DNA of 44,084 nucleotides from Verrucomicrobiota bacterium (lineage in GTDB: Bacteria; Verrucomicrobiota; Verrucomicrobiia; Limisphaerales; SIBE01), in the NCBI GenBank assembly GCA_016209525.1, contig JACQWK010000184.1, positions 1-44,084 of the forward strand, given 5' to 3'. Each line of letters opens with the position of its first letter. The stretch's first letter is position 1. The position numbers and the translations under genes were made by a program. Below, piece by piece: positions 26,418-34,744 of this stretch. The notes under the pieces were generated by a model, which saw only the letters and a program-made list of their open reading frames with translations, was not told where the DNA came from and ran no database searches.

Positions 26418-26882
26418 CTAGAGATCGACAAATTCAGCCTCGATTCGGCCTTCTTCGCAGCGAAGGATGGCCACGCTTCGCTGCAAATCGAACCGCGGCC
26501 TTCCGGCATATCCTGGATTAAAGTAAAGCGTTTGCCCGACGGAGCCGCAGTAACGCCGATGCGTATGGCCAAACACCACCACGTCCGGCTCGTCAATCTG
26601 TAGCCGGCTCTTCAGTTTTTCTGACGGTGCCGCGACATCAACGATGTGGTGGATCAGGAACTTCCTTCCCGCCAGGCGGAGAACCTCTGTTTCTTTGAGT
26701 GCGATTCCTTCGTCGGTGTTTCCAAGCACTGCAGTGACCGGAGCAATTGCTTCCAATTGCGAAATCAACCAAGGCATCCCGATATCGCCGCCGTGCAGAA
26801 TATGATCCACACCTTTGAATAGGCGCGGAATCGCCGGATCGAGGTAGTCGTGTGTGTCGGAAATGACGCCGATTCTGGTCAT
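26418..26882 (-). CDS. YfcE/MJ0936-family metallophosphodiesterase
   Basis: 154 residues, the usual length for this small calcineurin-like family. The metal-binding motifs are all present: D9 and H11 (SDTHDY), D33 (HGGDIG), N55 (GNTD), H78 and H106/H108 (GHTH). Members are Mn-dependent cytoplasmic phosphodiesterases or phosphatases; the natural substrate is generally unknown. The next gene upstream on the same strand is a membrane protein 75 bases away, so the two may share a transcript. Confidence 0.92.
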   Translation of the reverse strand: MTRIGVISDTHDYLDPAIPRLFKGVDHILHGGDIGMPWLISQLEAIAPVTAVLGNTDEGIALKETEVLRLAGRKFLIHHIVDVAAPSEKLKSRLQIDEPDVVVFGHTHRRYCGSVGQTLYFNPGYAGRPRFDLQRSVAILRCEEGRIEAEFVDL

Positions 26883-26957
26883 CCGAGATGCTCTGCTTGA
26901 CTGGATTCGGAGTTCGATGAAGCGCGAGTGCCGGCCGCCTTCGAACTGGTCAGCGGC

Positions 26958-27671
26958 CTACGCTTTGGTTTCTTCAGGCTCGGAGGGTTCCGTCTCCTCT
27001 TCCGCTTCTTCCTCGTTTTCCGTTTCGGCGGCTTCCACCGCCTCGCTCAGCTTCATGGCTCCCGCAAACAACCCCGTAAAGAGTCCGCCGCTGAGGAGCG
27101 TATTTCGGAAGAGTTCCCAGGTTTCCGGCCATCCGGCTGTGCCTTTCGTCAAGGCAAGGAGCCAGCCGGCGAAGTTTTTGGCGTATTCGGGGTTCTTAAA
27201 CGGATTAAAAAACCACGCTGCGGTGTTTGTAATCAAGTAAAAGAGAATCGCCCCTAAAACGCCGCCGCCGACGAGTCCCAGCCAAGAAGATTGGGGCTTG
27301 AATTGGCGGCCCAGCCAGATGATCAACGCGTACACAGTGTAATTCACCACTTGGTAGATCTGAAATGAATCGAGCCCAAGCGCAAACCAATAATAACAGT
27401 TGATCGCCAGGTCGCTGATGACGAGCGTGACCAGCGGCAGCCACCAAGCCATTGGATTCGGGAAGTAAACCCCGGCGCAAAACGCCAGTCCATACACGGC
27501 GCTGAAATTGGGAGGCATCAATCCGGGCCAGCGTGTCAGCGCAAACACGATCATGAGCAAGATTGCCAAGGCAACGTTCCACTTTGCTTTCACGGAAGTG
27601 AACGCTATCTGATCTTCGATCAAAAGACAAGGATCGACGAAATCTCGGATTACGCGACCCTGCTTGAACAT
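26958..27671 (-). CDS. DUF6580-like integral membrane protein
   Basis: 237 residues with about five or six membrane helices, for example VALAILLMIVFALTRWPGL, WLPLVTLVISDLAIN and LGLVGGGVLGAILFYLI. The opening MPPNFSAVYGLAFCAGVYF matches the pattern of DUF6580 proteins, which resemble ECF-type substrate-binding membrane components. An acidic tail (ETENEEEAEEETEPSEPEE) is unusual and probably cytoplasmic. The start may instead be the GTG at 27593 (VKAKWNVALA), since the first 26 residues are not membrane-like. It is transcribed divergently from the pseudouridine synthase, 47 bases apart. Confidence 0.75.
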   Translation of the reverse strand: MFKQGRVIRDFVDPCLLIEDQIAFTSVKAKWNVALAILLMIVFALTRWPGLMPPNFSAVYGLAFCAGVYFPNPMAWWLPLVTLVISDLAINCYYWFALGLDSFQIYQVVNYTVYALIIWLGRQFKPQSSWLGLVGGGVLGAILFYLITNTAAWFFNPFKNPEYAKNFAGWLLALTKGTAGWPETWELFRNTLLSGGLFTGLFAGAMKLSEAVEAAETENEEEAEEETEPSEPEETKA

Positions 27672-27718
27672 TTCATCCCGCGGATTGATTCTAATCCCCT
27701 CGGCATAGCCAGTGTTCC

Positions 27719-28459
27719 ATGTCGCGATTGTTCGAGATTATCGAAGAGGATCCAGATTTGCTGGTGGTGAACAAACCTGCCGGCCTGGTGTGTCATCCGA
27801 CAAAACCCGACGGTTTTTCGAGCCTCGTCAGCCGGCTTCGGTTGCACCTCGGCCCAAACTCAACTCCCCATTTGATCAATCGCCTCGATCGTGAAACGAG
27901 TGGTATCGTCATTGCGGCTAAGGCTCGAGCCCCCGCTGTAGAACTCCGGAGAATCTCGGAAAAAGGCAGTATGGCGAAAGAATACTTAGCCATCGTTCGA
28001 GGGCGCGTGACCACGGACTGCGCCCTCATTGACGCGCCGTTGGGCAGAGACGAGCTCAGTCGAGTGGCGATTAAGGATTGCGTGAGGCCCGACGGCGCGA
28101 AGGCTCTGACCGAATTCTGGGTTGTCCGCAGATTCTCGCGAAACGCAGGCGATTTCACACTCCTTCGAGTCGTTCCCCGGACAGGCCGCAAACACCAAAT
28201 TCGAATACATCTCGCCCACTGCGGGTACCCCATCGTCGGTGACAAGCTCTACGGCGGCGACCAAAACCTCTACCTCTCTTTCGTGAGGGGTGCACTGACA
28301 GATGCCGAACTCCAGGAGTTGCTTCTGCCCTATCACGCGCTTCACGCGCATGAAGTGAGATTCTTGTGGAGGGGCTGTGCTCGGTGTTTCCATGCTGCTC
28401 CAGAGAGGTGGTTCGCTGAGTTTCTTCCATCATCAGAACGAGTGGGAGACGACCTTTGA
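27719..28459 (+). CDS. RluA-family pseudouridine synthase
   Basis: 246 residues. The catalytic motif NRLDRETSG carries the nucleophilic D57. Other family blocks are VVNKPAGLVCHP, KEYLAIVRG, RTGRKHQIRIHLAHCGYPIVGD and the terminal LPYHALHAHEVRF. It isomerises uridine to pseudouridine in rRNA or tRNA. It lacks an N-terminal S4 domain, as in RluA/TruC-type members, so the target site is undetermined. A weak stem (CGATC, CTTG, GATCG, CTTTT) follows the stop immediately and may be a poor terminator. Confidence 0.93.
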   Translation: MSRLFEIIEEDPDLLVVNKPAGLVCHPTKPDGFSSLVSRLRLHLGPNSTPHLINRLDRETSGIVIAAKARAPAVELRRISEKGSMAKEYLAIVRGRVTTDCALIDAPLGRDELSRVAIKDCVRPDGAKALTEFWVVRRFSRNAGDFTLLRVVPRTGRKHQIRIHLAHCGYPIVGDKLYGGDQNLYLSFVRGALTDAELQELLLPYHALHAHEVRFLWRGCARCFHAAPERWFAEFLPSSERVGDDL

Positions 28460-28828
28460 GACGATCCTTGGATCGCTTTTGCCCAAACGGTTCCGGGTAG
28501 TGATGTCCGAGTGGTGGGCATTCAGATTGACCGCAGTGGTGGGCGTTTCGCCTGGGCTACCCCGAATTGTGGCGCTCGGTTACTAGTCCGAGGCGACTTA
28601 AGCGTTCCACACCGGGGGTCTTGTCGGCAAGTTGAATGACGTCTCCTAGCAGCATGGATGGCCGCCGCCGCGCCACCGCCAGCAGTTCAAAGGCCCGTGG
28701 CTGTCAGAGTGCTAAACGACGTTCGGCATCATTCCTGCTTTCAGGCTTCTCTGGCAACACGGATGAATTCGAAGAAAATAGACAGAAGAGCCGAATAGTT
28801 ATGCGTTCAAAAATTGGATAAAAATCTA
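28460..28828. other. Gene-free stretch with a possible mobile-element remnant
   Basis: No gene is supported here; an open frame at 28377-28586 overlaps the end of the pseudouridine synthase and has no family features. The segment at 28503-28560 has direct repeats AGTGGTGGGCATTC (28510) and AGTGGTGGGCGTTTC (28535), 25 bp apart. This spacing is reminiscent of the multiple terminal repeats of IS21-type elements, but no transposase remains. Confidence 0.4.
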
Positions 28829-28857
28829 TTGACATGCACTCTTTGATTTGAGAAATT
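28829..28857 (+). promoter_or_regulatory. Candidate promoter for the small secreted-protein pair
   Basis: A perfect TTGACA (28829-28834) is followed after 17 bases by GAAATT, a poor -10. The ATG is at 28890, giving a 5' leader of roughly 25 bases. It sits in an AT-rich patch that contrasts with the surrounding DNA. Confidence 0.35.
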
Positions 28858-28889
28858 CGCGTCACACACGGAACAACTAACAGCATAAA

Positions 28890-29537
28890 ATGAGAACAAA
28901 AGCACTCCTCTTGACGGCTGCGCTGAGCGCAGCAGGCGTCGCCACCTCCATGGCGCAAGTCTTCTCGGTGAATGCAGTGGGCTACGTTACCAAGTCACTC
29001 GACGCAAATAAATTCTATCTTCTCGCCAATCCTTTGATCGCGTCCGACAATTCGATCGGGGCGCTGTTCAAAGGTGTGCCTGCTGGAACGCAGGTCTTTT
29101 ATTTCGATTCCGCGAAGGCATCCTTCGTCACGGCGACATTTGACGACTTGGATAACGCCTTCCTTCCGGCTGCCGCCGCTGCATTGAAAGTAGATCCCGG
29201 TCAAGGCGTATTCGTTAAGTCTCCGGCGGCAACATCGGTTACGTTCGTGGGTGAAGTCCCAACTGGTAATCTTGAAAACAAATTGGCCAAAGGATTGTCC
29301 ATCGCCGCCTCTCAGGTTCCTCAGGGTGGCACAGCCAAGGAATTGGGTTTGGCAGGTGCGGCGGGAGATCAAATCTTCCAGTGGGATGTGGCGGCGCAGA
29401 GTTACAAGAGCTTCACTTTCGATGATCTGGATAATGACTGGGTTCCGAAGCTTGGAGCCTTGCAGGTCGGAGAAGCTTTCTTCCTGAAGAGCGTCAACGG
29501 CGGGTCATGGAAACGAACATTTAACGTCAATCAATAA
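28890..29537 (+). CDS. Secreted two-repeat beta protein of unknown function
   Basis: 215 residues with a signal peptide (MRTKALLLTAALSAAGVATSMAQ). The mature protein consists of two related halves. The first is VGYVTKSLDANKFYLLANPL through QVFYFDSA, FDDLDNAFLP and DPGQGVFVKS. The second is KLAKGLSIAASQVP through QIFQWDVA, FDDLDNDWVP and QVGEAFFLKS. Proteins starting FSVNAVGYV are common and multi-copy in Verrucomicrobiota but functionally undescribed. It is followed after 36 bases by a PEP-CTERM protein gene and both share the terminator at 30127, so they are probably one operon of cell-surface proteins. Confidence 0.85.
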   Translation: MRTKALLLTAALSAAGVATSMAQVFSVNAVGYVTKSLDANKFYLLANPLIASDNSIGALFKGVPAGTQVFYFDSAKASFVTATFDDLDNAFLPAAAAALKVDPGQGVFVKSPAATSVTFVGEVPTGNLENKLAKGLSIAASQVPQGGTAKELGLAGAAGDQIFQWDVAAQSYKSFTFDDLDNDWVPKLGALQVGEAFFLKSVNGGSWKRTFNVNQ

Positions 29538-29573
29538 CGATCAACAAATCAGAACTCAACTCACTAGATCACC

Positions 29574-30098
29574 ATGAAAAAGGTAATTATCGCGCTGGCT
29601 GCATTGTTTGTGATGGCTAACGCTTACGGTCAGGGGACCGTGCAGCTAAACAACCGAATCCCGGGTCAAGTCGATGCGAAAGTTCTTATGCCGGGTGGAG
29701 GGGTTGGTGTCAGTGATGCAGCGTTCAAAGCCCAGTTGTATGCGGCTGGGGGTGCGGATCAACCGCTGTCGGCCCTGAAGGCCGTCCCGACGACAACTGC
29801 TTTCCGGACTGGCAATGCTGCGGGTTATATCGTCCCGGTGGACGTGACAGTACCAGGCATTGCTGCTGGAGCCAAGGCCACTGTCGTGTTGCGGGTCTAT
29901 AATGGCGCGGCTTTCGAGGGTTCCACGATTTTTGGCACATCCAATCCAATTAACATTGATCTGGGTGGTGCCGGAACGCCTCCTGGACCCGGATCCGTTC
30001 TGGCTGGACTCCAAGGTTTCACTCTTGTTCCTGAGCCCTCCACAATCGCCCTTGGCATTCTCGGGGCAGCCGCATTAATACTCCGTCGGCGCAAATAA
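29574..30098 (+). CDS. PEP-CTERM sorting-domain protein
   Basis: 174 residues with a signal peptide (MKKVIIALAALFVMANAYGQ), a beta-rich body and a C-terminal PEP-CTERM tripartite signal: VPEPST, the helix IALGILGAAALIL and RRRK. Such proteins are processed by an exosortase and delivered to the cell surface or exopolysaccharide. No exosortase gene is in this window. The body has no recognisable domain. Confidence 0.9.
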   Translation: MKKVIIALAALFVMANAYGQGTVQLNNRIPGQVDAKVLMPGGGVGVSDAAFKAQLYAAGGADQPLSALKAVPTTTAFRTGNAAGYIVPVDVTVPGIAAGAKATVVLRVYNGAAFEGSTIFGTSNPINIDLGGAGTPPGPGSVLAGLQGFTLVPEPSTIALGILGAAALILRRRK

Positions 30099-30126
30099 CT
30101 GAGATAATCTTAGCGTGTTCTCATTA

Positions 30127-30153
30127 AGCCGCCCGTTTCCGGGCGGCTTTTTT
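30127..30153 (+). terminator. Intrinsic terminator
   Basis: AGCCGCCCG, loop TTTC, CGGGCGGCT is a perfect 9-bp GC-rich stem followed by six T. It lies 28 bases after the PEP-CTERM gene stop and ends the small secreted-protein operon before the tRNA promoter. Confidence 0.92.
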
Positions 30154-30163
30154 GTCTGTGGAA

Positions 30164-30191
30164 TTGACAGAGTTGACGTCTTGAATAGCAT
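30164..30191 (+). promoter_or_regulatory. Candidate promoter for tRNA-Glu
   Basis: TTGACA (30164-30169), 16 bases, TAGCAT (30186-30191). The predicted transcription start is a few bases before the mature tRNA 5' end at 30206. The immediate position between a terminator and the tRNA supports it. Confidence 0.45.
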
Positions 30192-30205
30192 CCGTGGTGG
30201 TGTGT

Positions 30206-30281
30206 GGCGCGTTCGTCTATCGGTTCAGGACGCGGCCCTCTCAAGGCCGAAAGACGGGTTCGATTCCCGTACGCGCTACCA
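30206..30281 (+). tRNA. tRNA-Glu (anticodon CTC)
   Basis: 76 bases that fold as a full cloverleaf. The acceptor GGCGCGT pairs with ACGCGCT (a G-U pair at 1-72). The D arm GTCTATCGGTTCAGGAC is like other tRNA-Glu. The anticodon stem is CGGCC/GGCCG with loop CTCTCAA, so the anticodon is CTC for GAG codons. The T arm is ACGGG-TTCGATT-CCCGT, discriminator A, and CCA is encoded. The next gene begins nine bases after the CCA. Confidence 0.95.
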
Positions 30282-30290
30282 ACTTCTCGC

Positions 30291-30650
30291 ATGCGTCCAT
30301 TTCAGATCATTTTCAACCCGATCAGTGCAAGCGAGCTCACAAAGATGCCGCGAGAGCTTCAATTGTTCATCTTAGGGGAATTCAGGGGCCTGCCACAGCA
30401 GGTCCTGACGACTGACTTAGAACGATTTGGAAGGTTAGAGCGCGATGGAAGAGTCCTCCACCGATATCGCCTAGGTGATTATCGGGTTTACTTCGAGCGC
30501 CATGATTTGGGTTTGGTTGTGCATCGAATCCTGAGCAAGAACACGCTCAAAGACTTTCTCTTCCGGTCGAGCCTGCCTACCGGAGAGGACGCCGTTTTGC
30601 AGCGCAATCCCAAATTTTGGGACCTAATCGAGGTGGCACGCAGAAGCTAG
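30291..30650 (+). CDS. RelE/ParE-superfamily toxin-like protein without a visible antitoxin
   Basis: 119 residues from the ATG at 30291; the frame opens further upstream, but only inside the tRNA gene. The C-terminal half has the RelE/ParE pattern: RDGRVLHRYRLGDYRVYFERH, then LVVHRILSKNTLKDFLFR. Members cut ribosome-bound mRNA or poison gyrase and are normally paired with a small antitoxin gene. None is present: the upstream neighbour is tRNA-Glu and the downstream neighbour is a convergent HNH gene ten bases away. It is therefore either an orphan, a protein with a different role, or controlled by an antitoxin elsewhere. Transcription by read-through from the tRNA promoter seems likely. Confidence 0.78.
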   Translation: MRPFQIIFNPISASELTKMPRELQLFILGEFRGLPQQVLTTDLERFGRLERDGRVLHRYRLGDYRVYFERHDLGLVVHRILSKNTLKDFLFRSSLPTGEDAVLQRNPKFWDLIEVARRS

Positions 30651-30659
30651 TTCCGACCG

Positions 30660-31277
30660 TTAGGTTTCCTCCGCGATCTCGACGTTCCAGTAGGCTACAT
30701 CCAGGAAGTGCCTCCAGCTATCGTGATAACTCAATCCGAGATTGACTTGGATGAAAGGCCTCCACTTCGGGCGCTTCGGTTTCCTGATCAAGTGCATACC
30801 CGCTTCTTGAGGCGTTCGATTCGCCTTCTTCGTATTGCACGGCACGCACGAGCACACAATGTTCTCCCAAGAGGTCGGGCCTCCCTTGTGCTTGGGAATC
30901 ACATGGTCCAGATTGAGGTCTTTGCGATCAAAGGTGCCGCCGCAGTATTGACAAATATTCTTGTCCCGCTCGAAAACGTTAAATCGAGTGAACTTCACTT
31001 CCTTTTTCGGCAATCGGTCAAACAGAACGAGCAGGATTACTTTTGGAATGCGGATCCTGAAGGATATCGTGTGAATGCTTTCGGGATGAGGTTGGCGTTC
31101 TGAAAAGTCTTGCCACTCGGTGAAATTGAACGTCTCGAAAGCCCCATCATTCGTGCCCAAGACAACTTGAGCTCGTCCTTCGAACAAGAGAGTAAGAGCG
31201 CGTTTTGCGCTGCAGACGTTCACTGCTTGCCAGAGGCGATTGAGCACCAATACCTGCTGGTTCAAGCACGAGGTCAT
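30660..31277 (-). CDS. HNH endonuclease-family protein
   Basis: 205 residues. The HNH core has zinc-knuckle cysteines CQYCGG and CVPCN around the catalytic block LNLDHVIPKHKGG and WENIV. The N-terminal 100 residues (VLVLNRLWQAVNVCSAKRAL onward) are typical of a widely conserved stand-alone bacterial HNH group, often annotated only as HNH endonuclease and not restricted to mobile elements. The biological role is unknown; repair or defence have been suggested for relatives. It converges with the toxin-like gene. Confidence 0.9.
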   Translation of the reverse strand: MTSCLNQQVLVLNRLWQAVNVCSAKRALTLLFEGRAQVVLGTNDGAFETFNFTEWQDFSERQPHPESIHTISFRIRIPKVILLVLFDRLPKKEVKFTRFNVFERDKNICQYCGGTFDRKDLNLDHVIPKHKGGPTSWENIVCSCVPCNTKKANRTPQEAGMHLIRKPKRPKWRPFIQVNLGLSYHDSWRHFLDVAYWNVEIAEET

Positions 31278-31425
31278 AAAACGTCGGCGCGGAAGCTAGC
31301 ATATGCCCGGCGAAGGTGTCAATGCCATGAGTCTTAGGAAAACCAGGCCGTCCCTTCGTCGTGTTTTCGCTTCGTGCCGATCAAACGGGTTGCAAAGCAG
31401 ATTAACCTTACATTAACCTAATCCT

Positions 31426-33264
31426 ATGAAACGGCTTCTTGTAGCGACCGTCCTGCTTGCGTCCGTCAGTGTCAGGCTAGTGGAAGCAGAGGGACCGGAC
31501 GCTCAATACGTCCAAATCTACAATCTGATCGGAGAAGCTGATCAATTAGGCAACGCTGGGCAGCCCGATTTAGCTCGTGACAAATACATTCAGGCGCACA
31601 ACGAGCTCGAAAAACTGCAAGCGAGTTACCCGAACTGGAACGAAAAGGTAGTTCGTTTTCGGTTGGAGTATTTGTCGGAGAAATTGAAGGGCATCAGTCC
31701 GACGAAAGCCCCTCCAGCCAGTCGTGAGAAGATCGTTCCACCACAAGTTGTTCAGCCCGGCCTAGACGACAGAGACCGGCGAATTCATGCGCTGACCGAG
31801 GAGGTTCGCCAGCTCCGACAGGACAAGTCCGTCTTAGAAGCCAAACTGAGGGAGGCTCTGACAGCTCAACCTGCCGCGATTGATCCTCGCGAGCTGGCCA
31901 AGGCAGAAGAACGCGTCAAAATGCTCGAGAAAGAAAAAGAATTGCTCCGAGTTTCCTTGGAACAGGAGCAAGCGAAACTTTCGAAACAGGGCGAATCAGC
32001 CAACATACAAGATCTGAAAAGAGCCTTGGCGGATGCCACCAGAAAATTGAACGAGCAAACTGAAAAAGCCCTTCAACTCGCTCGTGATAACGAGATCCTG
32101 GAGGCGCGTCTTCAATCGATCCGCAAAGAAGCTGAATTGACCAAGAATTTGCAGGTTGAGAATCAAGAACTGAAGAGGCGGCTCGGCGAAGCCAGGCCCG
32201 TCAGTGAGATGAGCCTCAAGTCCGCTCAGCCGTCCAAGGATTCTGCTTCTCCACTTGATGACAAGCGGGGCGGCGAAACTGAAGTCGCACGGCTGCAAAT
32301 CGCATTGAAAACACTTCAAGAGGAAAAAGCGAATCTCGAAACCACAAAGAGGGCTCTGGAGGCGCAGTTGTCCGCCATGACCTCCGCTGGTGCGAGTCCA
32401 AAGTCCAGTGAAGGCGAGCGGCTGAAACTGGTCGAGAAGGAACGTGATGATCTACTGCGCAAGCTTAACGAGACCTCGCGGCTTCTCTATGATAACAAAG
32501 CGCGCACCGAGACGGCGCGGAAGGAGCAGTACGACAGCGAGCTCGCAATTCTTCGGGCGCGGCTCGAAGTGTTCGAGGCGCGAACCATCCCATACACGCC
32601 CGAAGAGAAAGCGCTCTTTAAGGAACCTGGTTTGACGACAGCCAAGGTGGATGCTCGCGCTGGCAAAAAGTCCATCAGGGAGCCAAAAGGCACCGGCCCA
32701 CTCGTCGAGGAGGCGGAGAGGGCTTTCAGAGCTCGACGATTTGACGAGGCGGAAAAGAGGTATCTAGAAATCTTGCGCGTGGACGATAGAAACGTTTTTA
32801 CCCTGGCGAACCTTGCGGCCTGTCTGCTGGAACAGAATCGGCTCAACGAGGCAGAAAACCATCTGAAACGCGCGATGGAATCTGAGCCGGACGATCCGCA
32901 CAGTCTATCGCTCTTGGGAATCTTGAAGTTTCGGCAGCTTAAATTAGATGAGGCCTTGGATGCGCTCAGCCGAGCCGCCCAGCTCGACCCGCAAAATCCC
33001 GAAACGCAAAACTACCTTGGCATCACGCTGAGTCAGAAAGGGCAACGGGGTCCCGCGGAAACCGCTTTGCGCAAAGCTGTCCAGCTCGCTCCGAGCTATG
33101 GAGGCGCTCATCACAATCTCGCGGTAGTTTACGCGACTCAGCAGCCGCCCTTCATCGAATTGGCAAGGTGGCACTACCAGAAGGCGTTGGCTTCTGGGCA
33201 CTCGCCTAATCCGGAACTTGAGAAACTAATCGAGGGCACTCGCTCAGCCTCGGCCCCGAAATGA
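31426..33264 (+). CDS. Exported coiled-coil and TPR-repeat protein
   Basis: 612 residues. A signal peptide (MKRLLVATVLLASVSVRLVEA) is followed by a short helical domain (30-90), a long coiled coil with leucine/glutamate heptads (about 115-390, for example RVKMLEKEKELLRVSLEQEQ), a linker, and four to five TPR repeats (about 425-600: AERAFRARRFDEAEKRYLEI, NLAACLLEQNRLNEAENHL, LGILKFRQLKLDEALDAL, LGITLSQKGQRGPAETAL). It is probably a periplasmic or envelope scaffold. It ends only four bases before the LeuC-type gene, so the two are likely co-transcribed although no functional link is obvious. Confidence 0.88.
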   Translation: MKRLLVATVLLASVSVRLVEAEGPDAQYVQIYNLIGEADQLGNAGQPDLARDKYIQAHNELEKLQASYPNWNEKVVRFRLEYLSEKLKGISPTKAPPASREKIVPPQVVQPGLDDRDRRIHALTEEVRQLRQDKSVLEAKLREALTAQPAAIDPRELAKAEERVKMLEKEKELLRVSLEQEQAKLSKQGESANIQDLKRALADATRKLNEQTEKALQLARDNEILEARLQSIRKEAELTKNLQVENQELKRRLGEARPVSEMSLKSAQPSKDSASPLDDKRGGETEVARLQIALKTLQEEKANLETTKRALEAQLSAMTSAGASPKSSEGERLKLVEKERDDLLRKLNETSRLLYDNKARTETARKEQYDSELAILRARLEVFEARTIPYTPEEKALFKEPGLTTAKVDARAGKKSIREPKGTGPLVEEAERAFRARRFDEAEKRYLEILRVDDRNVFTLANLAACLLEQNRLNEAENHLKRAMESEPDDPHSLSLLGILKFRQLKLDEALDALSRAAQLDPQNPETQNYLGITLSQKGQRGPAETALRKAVQLAPSYGGAHHNLAVVYATQQPPFIELARWHYQKALASGHSPNPELEKLIEGTRSASAPK

Positions 33265-33268
33265 CCCT

Positions 33269-34639
33269 ATGACACTGACTGAGAAAATTCTGGCTCGAGC
33301 CGCTGGAAAATCTGGCGTTCAGGCCGGCGAAAATGTCTGGGTTAATGCGGACATCCTGATGACTCACGACGTCTGCGGGCCTGGGACGATTGGCGTTTTC
33401 AAAAGAGAATTCGGCCCGCAGGCTCGGGTTTGGGACCCCGACAAAGTGGTCATCATTCCCGACCACTATATCTTCACCGCCGATTCCAAGTCGAACCGCA
33501 ATGTCGATATTCTGAGAGACTTCGTCCGAGAACAGTCGTTGCCTTATTTCTACGACGTAATTGATAAGCCGAGCGGCCGATGGGTCTTTGACTCTTCGAA
33601 GGGGATGCTTAAGCGGCAGTACGGCTCGAACTATGCCGGCGTGTGCCATACCGCGCTACCGCAAAAGGGACATACTCGCCCGGGCGAAATCCTGTTTGGC
33701 ACTGATTCCCATACGTGCATGGCTGGCGCTTTCAATGAGTTCGCCACCGGCATCGGAAACACCGATGCCGGCTTTGTTATGGGGACCGGCAAATTGCTCC
33801 TCAAAGTCCCCGAGACGATGCATTTCCATCTCGAAGGCAAGCTCCAGAAAGGCGTGATGGCGAAGGATGTCATCTTGCACTGCATCGGCGAGATCGGGTT
33901 CGACGGCGCGACGTATCGGGCCATGCAATTCGATGGTCCCGGAGTTGCCGGCCTTTCCATGGATGACCGCATGACGATTGCGAACATGGCTATCGAAGCG
34001 GGAGGCAAGAACGGCATTTTCGAGTTCGACGCGCAAACGCAGGCCTTCGTGGATCACCGCTGCAAGTTGAATGGCACCAAGTCCGCTTACGAACCCGTCG
34101 AACCGGATAAAAGCCAGAAGTTCGTCTGCGAGCTCGTCGTTGACCTCACAAAACTCGAACCGACCGTGGCGTGTCATCCCGATCCAGGAAGACGTGCTTT
34201 GGCAAAGGCATTAGGCCACATCAAGCTTGATCGCGCCTACATAGGGTCCTGTACGGGCGGGAAGACCGGCGATTTCCTTGACTTTGCCCGCGTGCTCCTG
34301 GGCAAGCGCGTGGTCATCGATACTTTTGGCGTGCCGGCCACGCCGGAAATCGTCCACGATCTCCAGACTGCCAGATGGGGCGACAAGACAGTTTGGGAAA
34401 TCCTGGTCGATGCGGGCGTTCAGATGACCGAGAATGCAAGCTGCGCGGCTTGCCTCGGCGGTCCTGTGGACACTTTCGGCCGCATGAACACGCCGTTGAA
34501 GTGCATTAGCGCCACAAATCGAAATTTTCCGGGGCGGATGGGACACAAAGAATCCCAAGTCTTTCTGGCTTCTCCGGCGACGGTCGCTGCCAGCGCGCTG
34601 ACCGGGCGTATCACGGATCCTCGCGAGCTCTTGAGCTGA
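33269..34639 (+). CDS. 3-isopropylmalate dehydratase large subunit-type aconitase-family protein
   Basis: 456 residues, LeuC/HacA group. It has the family blocks DSHTCMAGAFNEFATGIGNTD, MSMDDRMTI-like LSMDDRMTIANMAIEAG and the [4Fe-4S] cysteines in GSCTGG and CAACLGGP. The reaction would be isomerisation of a 2-hydroxy acid such as 2- to 3-isopropylmalate, with a separate small subunit. Two oddities stand out. The usual SCTN motif reads SCTGG, and no leuD small-subunit gene follows: the next gene is FecR. The substrate could therefore differ from isopropylmalate. The start ATG is four bases after the TPR gene. Confidence 0.85.
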   Translation: MTLTEKILARAAGKSGVQAGENVWVNADILMTHDVCGPGTIGVFKREFGPQARVWDPDKVVIIPDHYIFTADSKSNRNVDILRDFVREQSLPYFYDVIDKPSGRWVFDSSKGMLKRQYGSNYAGVCHTALPQKGHTRPGEILFGTDSHTCMAGAFNEFATGIGNTDAGFVMGTGKLLLKVPETMHFHLEGKLQKGVMAKDVILHCIGEIGFDGATYRAMQFDGPGVAGLSMDDRMTIANMAIEAGGKNGIFEFDAQTQAFVDHRCKLNGTKSAYEPVEPDKSQKFVCELVVDLTKLEPTVACHPDPGRRALAKALGHIKLDRAYIGSCTGGKTGDFLDFARVLLGKRVVIDTFGVPATPEIVHDLQTARWGDKTVWEILVDAGVQMTENASCAACLGGPVDTFGRMNTPLKCISATNRNFPGRMGHKESQVFLASPATVAASALTGRITDPRELLS

Positions 34640-34676
34640 GTTGCACGAAAAGATCAACGCGCAACCGATTATCCAT

Positions 34677-34704
34677 TTGACATTTGGTTCGAAAAACCTA
34701 TTCT
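34677..34704 (+). promoter_or_regulatory. Promoter of the FecR-domain gene
   Basis: TTGACA (34677-34682), 16 bases, TATTCT (34699-34704). The gene's AGGAG ribosome binding site is at 34732-34736 and its ATG at 34745, so the leader would be about 34 bases. This is one of the best sigma-70-like pairs in the window. Confidence 0.55.
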
Positions 34705-34744
34705 CTCGGCAGTTCGATTGACGATTTAAACAGGAGCATATTCT

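Noticed and set aside
28462..28480. Hairpin CGATC-CTTG-GATCG plus CTTTT right after the pseudouridine synthase gene as a terminator
   Set aside because: The five-base stem and four-T tract are too weak to call with confidence; it is only mentioned in the gene entry.
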